Source: Bacteroidales bacterium (GTDB lineage: Bacteria; Bacteroidota; Bacteroidia; Bacteroidales; UBA3663). From it: a stretch of 21,342 nt of DNA. The stretch lies in NCBI GenBank assembly GCA_016293065.1, contig JAEDEY010000031.1:1-21342 (forward strand), read 5' to 3'. Under the pieces are notes generated by a model that searched no databases, was not told where the DNA came from, and saw only the letters and a program-made list of their open reading frames with translations. Below, piece after piece: positions 14,798 to 21,342 of the stretch. Made by a program: the position numbers and the translations under genes. Each line of letters starts with the position of its first letter. Positions within the stretch are counted from its first letter, which is position 1.

Positions 14798-17059
14798 TTA
14801 TCTATTACTGTTATCAATCATCTGACGGATCTCTTCGTTGAACGCATATTCAGTCATGAGTTTGTCGAGCGAGATGTGCATACGGTAACGCCAGTAGTGG
14901 CGAGGGTTGGCAGGCACATTGATGCGTTCGGCTGCTGCCTCTGGATAACGGAGGTTCTCGTCGATGCCTAGCCAGTCCTGAAGCGCAAGGATGCAGAGCA
15001 GCGATGGGCACTTGAGGTGCTCCGACACAATCTGCTTGACGATGTCGCCAGTTGCCTTCTCCGGAGCTTCACCCCAGCGGTGCAATACATTATTAAAGAA
15101 ACGCTGAGTGATTTCCTTGTTCTCTTCCCACCAGCCACGGAAGGTAGATGTGTCGTGCGAAGAAATGGTGCATACCGAGCGCCAAGGATACTCGCTGAGC
15201 ACGCCAAACTCATGTGCTGGGTTCTTCGGCATACTCTGTATCTCAAGACTGAGAATCTGCAGCTGATTCATCACCCAAGGCACACAGTCTGGTACCATAC
15301 CAAGGTCTTCTCCGCACACAATCATCTGTGTCGCGTCGATCAGACGAGGCAGTTTCTTCATGGCTTCTTCATACCAGAACTGGTTGTGGCGATGATAGAA
15401 ATACTGGACATAGAGTCGGTTGAAGGCATCCTTCTCATAACCCTGGAGACGTGTGTAGATATAGTCGTTCTGTGCGCAGATGCGTGGGTGATAGAGATTT
15501 GGATTCTTGTGGTCAGGCACAAAGAGCACATTGCTGATCAATGCATACAGAGCTTCCTTGATCTCCACGTCGTTGTCGCCGTTCTTTCCCTTGAAGTATG
15601 CCTCGACTTTGCGCTGGGTGTTGAACTCTGGACGCATCTCATAGATGTCGTGATGGACATTGACCACAAAGACGCTCTTGACAAACTCTAAGAATTCTGG
15701 ACGGAACGACTTCTGAAGCAGCTCTTCGTTGATGAATGGCTTGGTCATGAAGTCCTTCTGGAAGTGCAAGCCATAGCTCTCGATCTCCTGTGGGCTCATC
15801 GGAAGGGCAGGGGAGAACTGTCCGAGCAGACCATGCACCGAATGCATTGGGATCTCCCAGATGCGGAAGAAGCCGAGGATATGGTCGATGCGGTAGGCGC
15901 TGAAGTATTCAGCCATCTTGCGGAAACGCTTGAGCCACCATTTTAGTCCGTCCTTCTGCATCACATCCCAGTTGTAGGTAGGGAAGCCCCAGTTCTGTCC
16001 GTTCTTCGAGAATGGATCTGGTGGCGCACCTGCCTGTCCGTTCATGTTGAAATAGAAAGGCTCTACCCATGCCTCCACGCTCTGACGGCTGATGCCGATA
16101 GGGATGTCTCCTTTCAGTATGATGTTCTTCTCGCGTGCATAGTTCGATGCGTCGAGCAGCTGTATGTGAAGCTCATACTGGATGAAGTAGTAATATGCTA
16201 CATCGTCGTATTCCGGACTCTTCTTGTCGGTGAAAGCCTCGATCTCGTCTGCTTTATATACCGAATGTTCTGCCCATTGAGTGAAGTCGGGTGTGCCGTA
16301 TCGGTCGCGGAGCACCGAGAAGGCAGCGTAAGGACGCAGCCACTCGCTGTTGTTGTCGAAGAATGTCTTGAACCCTGCCGTGCTGAGAATCTTCTTGCCT
16401 TCCTGTTTGTAGATGGCACGCAGATATGCACGCTTGGTGTTGTTGACCTCTTCATAGTCAATTTTCAGCAGAGCATTGAGCTTCAGTCTCTTTGCCTCAA
16501 ACTCTTTAGCCAATTCTTCGTCTTTCAGTGCTGGCAACTGGCGCAGGTCGATATACTGAGGGTGATAGGCATAGATCGATATCGAGTTATATGGATATGA
16601 GTCGGTCCATGTGCCTGTGATAGTGGTGTCGTTGATAGGCAATATCTGCACTGCACCCTGATGTGTCATCACTGCCCAGTCGATGAGTCGCTTCAGGTCA
16701 CCGAAGTCTCCGATGCCGAAACCGCCCTCACTGCGCAGAGCAAAGATAGGCACTGCCGTACCTGCTACTCGTTTGGCATCGCGCCACGAATCGCTGAGTT
16801 CAAGTGTTTTCTTCTTGGTCGATGGAATGCAGTGAGGCATGGCACCTTGTTCGCGACGTATGCAGTTGCCGTCACGATATATTCCATATCGGTATAAGAG
16901 AGGTCTTCCACCTGCAGGAATCTCTATCTCGCATGTTCCTTCCCAGATGATGCCATTGCTGGTCGAGAGCATTATGAGCCGACCATCGTTACCGCCAAGG
17001 GTCAAACCTACCGATTCTCCCCAGTTAGTGCGGTATTCAATCCTAAAAGTGATTTTCAT
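14798..17059 (-). CDS. malQ: 4-alpha-glucanotransferase (GH77, DPE2-like form) with an N-terminal starch-binding-type domain
   Basis: MalQ transfers 4-alpha-glucan segments between maltooligosaccharides in the cytoplasm. The 753-residue protein has an N-terminal CBM20-like domain (about 1-100, with FRIEYRTNWGESV and LLYRYGIYRDG) and a GH77 catalytic domain. The expected catalytic residues are Asp392 in RIDHILGFFR, Glu584 in CGEDLGMVP and Asp636 in SSHDTSTF. The Asp-Glu spacing of 192 residues, against about 47 in the short Thermus amylomaltase, shows the insertion typical of the long DPE2-like forms. Relatives I recall from Bacteroides carry two starch-binding domains and are near 890 residues, so this one is short at the N terminus. 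There is no signal peptide. First gene of the operon with the transporter and susR, divergent from susA. Confidence 0.93.
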   Translation of the reverse strand: MKITFRIEYRTNWGESVGLTLGGNDGRLIMLSTSNGIIWEGTCEIEIPAGGRPLLYRYGIYRDGNCIRREQGAMPHCIPSTKKKTLELSDSWRDAKRVAGTAVPIFALRSEGGFGIGDFGDLKRLIDWAVMTHQGAVQILPINDTTITGTWTDSYPYNSISIYAYHPQYIDLRQLPALKDEELAKEFEAKRLKLNALLKIDYEEVNNTKRAYLRAIYKQEGKKILSTAGFKTFFDNNSEWLRPYAAFSVLRDRYGTPDFTQWAEHSVYKADEIEAFTDKKSPEYDDVAYYYFIQYELHIQLLDASNYAREKNIILKGDIPIGISRQSVEAWVEPFYFNMNGQAGAPPDPFSKNGQNWGFPTYNWDVMQKDGLKWWLKRFRKMAEYFSAYRIDHILGFFRIWEIPMHSVHGLLGQFSPALPMSPQEIESYGLHFQKDFMTKPFINEELLQKSFRPEFLEFVKSVFVVNVHHDIYEMRPEFNTQRKVEAYFKGKNGDNDVEIKEALYALISNVLFVPDHKNPNLYHPRICAQNDYIYTRLQGYEKDAFNRLYVQYFYHRHNQFWYEEAMKKLPRLIDATQMIVCGEDLGMVPDCVPWVMNQLQILSLEIQSMPKNPAHEFGVLSEYPWRSVCTISSHDTSTFRGWWEENKEITQRFFNNVLHRWGEAPEKATGDIVKQIVSEHLKCPSLLCILALQDWLGIDENLRYPEAAAERINVPANPRHYWRYRMHISLDKLMTEYAFNEEIRQMIDNSNR

Positions 17060-17134
17060 ACTATTTTGTGTTATTGTTATTGTATTTTCTGTTGTTTTGG
17101 CTGCAAAAATGCAATTAATGATTTATTTCTTCGG

Positions 17135-17142
17135 CAAAGTTA
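17135..17142 (-). promoter_or_regulatory. -7 element of the malQ-transporter-susR operon
   Basis: On the minus strand TAACTTTGCC (17142-17133) fits the -7 box, 76 bases upstream of the malQ ATG. No TTTG lies 19-21 bp further upstream, as would be usual in an activator-dependent promoter. Instead that position falls in the left arm of the inverted repeat at 17159-17189. Confidence 0.5.
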
Positions 17143-17158
17143 ATAAAAAACTCTCGAA

Positions 17159-17189
17159 TTTTTCATTATTTTTGCGAAATATTGAAAAA
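17159..17189. promoter_or_regulatory. Inverted repeat between divergent malQ and susA promoters, candidate operator
   Basis: TTTTTCATTATT (17159-17170) and AATATTGAAAAA (17178-17189) form a 12-bp inverted repeat with one mismatch and a 7-base spacer. It covers the -33 region of susA and the expected -33 region of malQ, between their -7 boxes. The context makes a SusR site plausible, but the A+T-rich composition means chance cannot be excluded. Confidence 0.4.
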
Positions 17190-17202
17190 AAATATAACTT
17201 TG
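17171..17202 (+). promoter_or_regulatory. Promoter of susA
   Basis: TTTG (17171-17174), a 20-bp spacer and TAACTTTGT (17195-17203) match the Bacteroidetes consensus. Transcription would start near 17209, about 20 bases before the susA ATG. The -7 box is the exact mirror of the malQ -7 box 52 bp away. Confidence 0.6.
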
Positions 17203-17229
17203 TGCGTACAAAATTAAAAATCATACATC

Positions 17230-19068
17230 ATGAACAACAGAAATCTTCTTTTCCTAATTATGTTCACTTTCTTATCTACCCTTTTTGGCCGAGCAGCAAC
17301 GCCAAGGCTTAACCATGTACACCCTCTGAATTGGTGGACTGGAATGCAGGAGCCGACGTTGCAGGTCATGCTCCACGGTAATAACATCGGTGACTGTCAG
17401 GTGTCGCTGACCGAGGCAAAGGATGTGGTGGTGCAGAAAGTAGAACGTGTCGAGAACCCAAACTATCTTTTCGTCTATCTCGACCTGTCGAAGGCACAGC
17501 CTCAGACGTTTGGTATTGCCCTTACCAAGCCTGGTAAGAAGAAGCCTATGCTCACCCAGCCTTATACTCTTGAGGCACGCAGCGGCAAGCAGCCAAATGC
17601 ATTCAATGCAAGCGATGTCATGTATCTCCTTATGCCCGACCGTTTCATCGATGGCGATCCTTTATTAAATAATGTAAAGGGAATGAAGGAGCCTCTCGTC
17701 GATAAGGCCGACGACTGGGCTCGCCATGGTGGCGACCTCAAGGGCATGAACGATGCTCTCGACTATCTGCAGGAACTCGGTGTGACTGCCATCTGGCCTA
17801 CGCCTGTCCATGTCAACGATATGCCTGGGGGCAGCTACCACGGTTATGCCATCACCGATTACTATGCCATCGACCCTCGCTTAGGCACCAACGAGCAGTA
17901 TAAGGCTCTCGTCGAGAACTGCCACAAGCATGGCATCAAGATGGTGATGGATCTCGTGTTCAACCACTGCGGCTCAGAGAATTTCCTCTTCACCGACCTT
18001 CCTCAGAGCGATTGGTTCAACTTCGGCTCTAAGTTCGAACAGAGTGGCTATCGCACTGCTGCTGTCAACGATGTTCATGCCTCAAGGTTCGACCGTGAGC
18101 ATACTACCGATGGCTGGTTCGTCTCTACAATGCCCGACTTCAACCAGCGCAACCCTCTTGTCAAGGACTATCTGATCCAGACCAGCATCTGGTGGGTCGA
18201 GTATGCCAATATCGACGGCATCCGTCAGGATACCTATCCTTATGCCGACTTCGACATGATGCGCGACTGGTGCGTGCGTCTCGACAAGGAATATCCTGGG
18301 TTCAACATCGTGGGCGAGACTTGGATCAACAACAATGTGGGCGTGAGCTACTGGCAGAAGGACAGCAAGCTTGCTCCAAAGAACTCGATGCTCCCATCGG
18401 TGATGGACTTCCCTCTGATGTCTCTCCTCAACCAGACAGTCGATGAGGAGACCGACGACTGGAATGGTGGCTTTGCCAAGCTCTATGAGTATCTTGCTCA
18501 AGATTGCGTCTATGCCGATCCTCTCAACTTGCTCACATTCCTCGATAATCACGATACCGACCGCTTCCACAAGACAAAGGAGCTTGCCGACAATCATGAT
18601 CGCTATTTCCAGGCTCTCACTCTCTTGCTCACATTGCGAGGCATCCCTCAGCTCTATTATGGCAACGAGATCGGTATGTACAGCAACAAGGCCAATGGCG
18701 ATGGTCCAAACCGTCAGAACTTCCCTGCTGAGGCACTGACTGCTGCCGGACGCGATAAGGCACAGAACCAGCTTTTCGACTTCACCAAGAAGCTTCTCAA
18801 CTGGCGCAAGGGCTGCAAGGCTGTTCAGTTCGGTTCGCTCACTCACTTTGCTGTCCGCTCTGGCTGCTACGTCTATGCGCGTCAGCTCGATGGAAAGACT
18901 GTGACTGTCATCCTCAATGGTACTGACAAGGCTCAGACACTCGACCTTACCCCTTACCGCGAGGTGCTTCCTGCATCATCTGCCAAGGATGTAATTACAG
19001 GTAAAGTTGTTAATTTAGCCGATAAACTGGAACTATCACCTCGCAATATCCTTGTTTTAGATTTCTAA
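17230..19068 (+). CDS. susA: SusA-type periplasmic alpha-amylase/neopullulanase (GH13)
   Basis: SusA hydrolyses maltooligosaccharides and starch fragments in the periplasm after outer-membrane import. The 612-residue protein is close to the length of the Bacteroides enzyme. A signal peptide covers about residues 1-22 (cleavage near GRA|AT). An N-terminal beta domain of the cyclomaltodextrinase type (about 25-125, with HPLNWWTGM) is followed by the GH13 barrel. Conserved regions are DLVFNHCG, GIRQDTYPY with nucleophile Asp334, GETW with acid/base Glu363, and FLDNHDTDR with Asp442; the catalytic triad is intact. A C-terminal beta domain ends the protein. It has its own promoter, diverges from malQ, and is followed by susB in the same orientation, separated by 191 bases with a second promoter. 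Confidence 0.93.
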   Translation: MNNRNLLFLIMFTFLSTLFGRAATPRLNHVHPLNWWTGMQEPTLQVMLHGNNIGDCQVSLTEAKDVVVQKVERVENPNYLFVYLDLSKAQPQTFGIALTKPGKKKPMLTQPYTLEARSGKQPNAFNASDVMYLLMPDRFIDGDPLLNNVKGMKEPLVDKADDWARHGGDLKGMNDALDYLQELGVTAIWPTPVHVNDMPGGSYHGYAITDYYAIDPRLGTNEQYKALVENCHKHGIKMVMDLVFNHCGSENFLFTDLPQSDWFNFGSKFEQSGYRTAAVNDVHASRFDREHTTDGWFVSTMPDFNQRNPLVKDYLIQTSIWWVEYANIDGIRQDTYPYADFDMMRDWCVRLDKEYPGFNIVGETWINNNVGVSYWQKDSKLAPKNSMLPSVMDFPLMSLLNQTVDEETDDWNGGFAKLYEYLAQDCVYADPLNLLTFLDNHDTDRFHKTKELADNHDRYFQALTLLLTLRGIPQLYYGNEIGMYSNKANGDGPNRQNFPAEALTAAGRDKAQNQLFDFTKKLLNWRKGCKAVQFGSLTHFAVRSGCYVYARQLDGKTVTVILNGTDKAQTLDLTPYREVLPASSAKDVITGKVVNLADKLELSPRNILVLDF

Positions 19069-19161
19069 TTAATTTATATTTTTTGGAAATCTCAGATAAC
19101 ATAATTTGCTGATTAATAAAACTATAATCTTATATGTAAGGTTGTTTTAATTTATATTTTG

Positions 19162-19214
19162 TTTTCAACGTGGCAAAGTTGTTGAAATTATGCGTAACTT
19201 TGCCACGTCGAAAA
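19162..19214. promoter_or_regulatory. Long inverted repeat overlapping the susB promoter, candidate operator
   Basis: ACGTGGCAAAGTT (19168-19180) and AACTTTGCCACGT (19196-19208) are perfect 13-bp arms around a 15-base spacer. After one mismatch the symmetry continues for five more pairs, TTTTC (19162-19166) with GAAAA (19210-19214). The right arm contains the susB -7 box and the left arm occupies the -33 position. There is no T run after it, so it is not a typical terminator of susA. Confidence 0.55.
19195..19202 (+). promoter_or_regulatory. -7 element of the susB promoter
   Basis: TAACTTTGC (19195-19203) fits the Bacteroidetes -7 box, about 57 bases before the susB ATG. No TTTG is present 19-21 bp upstream, consistent with activator dependence. 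In B. thetaiotaomicron susA and the susB-G operon are, as I recall, also separately transcribed and SusR-dependent. Confidence 0.5.
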
Positions 19215-19259
19215 ACTAATGTAACAAATTTTCTATTTTTTTTACACACCTTACACAAA

Positions 19260-21342
19260 ATGAAAAATAACATCCTTCCAGCACTGCTGGCAATGGCCTT
19301 TGTTTCTAATGCAGGAGCACAAGAGTTGCTTTCTCCTGATGGAAGCGTCAAGTTGAATTTCGAACTTGACAAGGAAGGTCGTCCTACCTACAGTATGAAT
19401 TATCATGGCAAAGATGTAATCAAGCCAAGTCATCTGGGTTTCCAGCTTCGCGACAAGGTTGAGGCTCAGTTCTTCGCTGAGGTTCCTCAGCAGTCAGCTT
19501 CATCTGCCAAGACCGACCTCCAGACAGGCTTCGTCATTGCCGATACCAAGACTTCTTCGTTCAACGAGACTTGGTCTCCTGTATGGGGCGAAGAAAGCAC
19601 CATCGTTAATAATTATAATGAGTTGAAGGTAACGCTCAACCAGCCAAAGAACGACCGTCAGATGGTTATCTGCTTCCGTCTCTTCAACGACGGACTCGGT
19701 TTCCGCTATGAGTTCCCTCAGCAGCAGAACCTCGTCTATTTCACAGTAGTAGAGGAGAAGAGCGAATTCAAGATGACTGGCGACCACAAGGCATGGTGGA
19801 TCACAGGCGATTACGATACTCAGGAGTACAACTGGATGACTACACGTCTCAGTGAGATTGGTGCAGCAATCAAGGATCCAGAGTCAGGAGCAGTTGTAGG
19901 CAACTCTTCACAGACACCAGTAGAAGACTGCGTGCAGACAGCTCTTCAGATGAAGACCGACGATGGACTCTACATCAACCTCCACGAGGCTGCTTGTATC
20001 GACTATCCAACCATGCATCTCAAGTACGATGCAGCTTCCCTTACTTTCACCTCATGGCTCACTCCAGATGCACAGGGTTTCAAGGGTCATCTTCAGGCTC
20101 CATGCACCACTCCATGGCGCACAGTTATTGTATCTGACGATGCAAAGGGTATCCTTGCTTCGCGCATCACTCTCAATCTCAATGAGCCTTGCAAGATCGA
20201 AGATACTTCATGGATCAAGCCATGTAAATATGTAGGCGTTTGGTGGGAGATGATCTGCAACAAGTCTTCTTGGGCTTATACCGATGAGCTTCCAAGCGTT
20301 CAGCTCGGTGTGACCGACTTCGCCAAGACTAAACCAAACGGACGTCATGCTGCCAATACCGACTATGTAAAGAAGTATATCGACTTTGCAGCCGAGCATG
20401 GCTTCGACGGCGTTCTCGTTGAAGGTTGGAATATCGGTTGGGAAGACTGGTTCGGCCATCAGAAAGACTATGTCTTCGACTTCGTCACTCCTTATCCGGA
20501 TTTCGATGTCAAGGCAATCTCTGAATATGCAAAGTCAAAGGGCGTGTATATGATCATGCACCACGAGACTTCGGGTTCAATCCGCAACTACGAGCGTCAC
20601 CTCGATGCCGCATACAAGTTCATGAACGACTATGGCTACCCAGCAGTAAAGCAGGGCTATGTAGGCGACATCGTTCCACGTGGCGAGCATCACTACGGTC
20701 AGTGGCTCAACAACCACTATCTCTACACCATCAAGAAGGCAGCCGACTATAAGATCATGGTCAATGCTCACGAGGCAACCCGTCCAACAGGCATCTGCCG
20801 CACATATCCTAACTGGATTGGCAATGAGTCAGCTCGTGGCACAGAGTATGAGTCATTCGGAGGCAACCGCGTCAACCACACAACCATCCTTCCTTTCACT
20901 CGTCTCATCGGTGGTCCTATGGATTACACTCCAGGTATCTTCGAGACCGACTGCTCAAAGCTCAATCCTTTCAACAACTCGAAGGTTCGCTCGACACTCG
21001 TTCGCCAGCTTGCTCTCTACGTGACACTCTACAGCCCACTTCAGATGGCTGCCGACGTCATCGAGAACTATCTTCCTCACATGGATGCGTTCCAGTTTAT
21101 CAAGGATGTTCCAGCTGACTGGGAGAAGTCAGTCTATCTTGAGGCAGAGCCGGGTGAATACGTGACAATCGCACGCAAGGACAAGAACTCTGACAACTGG
21201 TTCGTAGGCTGCTCGGCAGCAGAGGCAGGTCATAAGTCAAAGCTTGTGCTCGACTTCCTTGAGCCAGGCAAGAAATACACAGCAACCATCTATGCCGACG
21301 ACATCAAGGCAGGCGCACACTGGGATACCAACCCTAAGGCTT
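19260..21342 (+). CDS. susB: SusB-type alpha-glucosidase (GH97), C terminus cut by the window edge
   Basis: The frame is open from the ATG at 19260 to the last base (694 codons, no stop); the Bacteroides enzyme has about 738 residues, so roughly 40 are missing. A signal peptide covers about 1-20 (cleavage near AGA|QE). A beta-super-sandwich N-terminal domain (about 21-280) precedes the barrel. The B. thetaiotaomicron SusB catalytic and calcium ligands map with a constant offset of three residues: Glu436 (in HHETSG), Glu505 (in NAHEATRP), Glu523 and Glu529 (in GNESARGTEYE), equivalent to Glu439, 508, 526 and 532. These make it an inverting, calcium-dependent exo-alpha-glucosidase releasing glucose from maltooligosaccharides. 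Codon use is strongly biased, suggesting high expression. susC and susD would be expected downstream. Confidence 0.95.
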   Translation, partial: MKNNILPALLAMAFVSNAGAQELLSPDGSVKLNFELDKEGRPTYSMNYHGKDVIKPSHLGFQLRDKVEAQFFAEVPQQSASSAKTDLQTGFVIADTKTSSFNETWSPVWGEESTIVNNYNELKVTLNQPKNDRQMVICFRLFNDGLGFRYEFPQQQNLVYFTVVEEKSEFKMTGDHKAWWITGDYDTQEYNWMTTRLSEIGAAIKDPESGAVVGNSSQTPVEDCVQTALQMKTDDGLYINLHEAACIDYPTMHLKYDAASLTFTSWLTPDAQGFKGHLQAPCTTPWRTVIVSDDAKGILASRITLNLNEPCKIEDTSWIKPCKYVGVWWEMICNKSSWAYTDELPSVQLGVTDFAKTKPNGRHAANTDYVKKYIDFAAEHGFDGVLVEGWNIGWEDWFGHQKDYVFDFVTPYPDFDVKAISEYAKSKGVYMIMHHETSGSIRNYERHLDAAYKFMNDYGYPAVKQGYVGDIVPRGEHHYGQWLNNHYLYTIKKAADYKIMVNAHEATRPTGICRTYPNWIGNESARGTEYESFGGNRVNHTTILPFTRLIGGPMDYTPGIFETDCSKLNPFNNSKVRSTLVRQLALYVTLYSPLQMAADVIENYLPHMDAFQFIKDVPADWEKSVYLEAEPGEYVTIARKDKNSDNWFVGCSAAEAGHKSKLVLDFLEPGKKYTATIYADDIKAGAHWDTNPKA

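Noticed and set aside
18082..18846. A 254-codon open frame on the minus strand opposite susA
   Set aside because: Antisense to the conserved GH13 catalytic region with its intact triad; composition is typical of a shadow frame and there is no start signal.
1..21342. Insertion sequences, phage genes, CRISPR arrays or defence systems
   Set aside because: No transposase, integrase, direct-repeat array or toxin-antitoxin frame was seen; all sizeable frames on the coding strand are accounted for by chromosomal-type genes.

Overview
The window looks like a chromosomal segment of a Bacteroidales bacterium, most likely of the Prevotella/Segatella type (inferred; no rRNA is present). Support comes from promoters of the Bacteroidetes form (TTTG, about 20 bp, TAnnTTTG) with no clear Shine-Dalgarno sites, a long NusB, a lipoprotein with acidic residues after its acylated cysteine, and a starch-utilisation (sus) locus.

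Layout. 44-115 (-): tRNA-Arg(CCU), divergent from ruvB. 270-2841 (+): ruvB and a MOP-superfamily polysaccharide flippase, one base apart and followed by a weak terminator-like hairpin. 2942-6549 (+): an operon of a SUMF1-fold lipoprotein and a secreted GH127/GH146-type beta-L-arabinofuranosidase-family protein; its terminator lies inside the convergent coaE. 6614-9626 (-): housekeeping cluster nusB-yajC-ybbR-coaE. 9779-11704 (-): groES-groEL, closed by a strong terminator. 11811-17059 (-): malQ, an MFS glucoside transporter and a SusR-type regulator, tightly spaced. 17230 to the right edge (+): susA (GH13) and susB (GH97, cut by the window end).

The right half works as one starch/maltodextrin module. 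SusA and SusB are exported hydrolases that break maltooligosaccharides down to glucose. The MFS carrier would bring small alpha-glucosides or glucose across the inner membrane, and MalQ rearranges maltodextrins in the cytoplasm. SusR is a membrane-anchored TPR/HTH protein expected to sense maltose and activate the sus promoters. susCDEFG would be expected just past the right edge.

The points most worth a second look are two inverted repeats in the sus promoters (susA/malQ divergent region and susB), and the lipoprotein/GH127 pair, in which both proteins appear to have lost residues needed for the classical chemistry of their families. No mobile element, CRISPR array or phage gene was seen. 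No intergenic stretch exceeds 300 bases.
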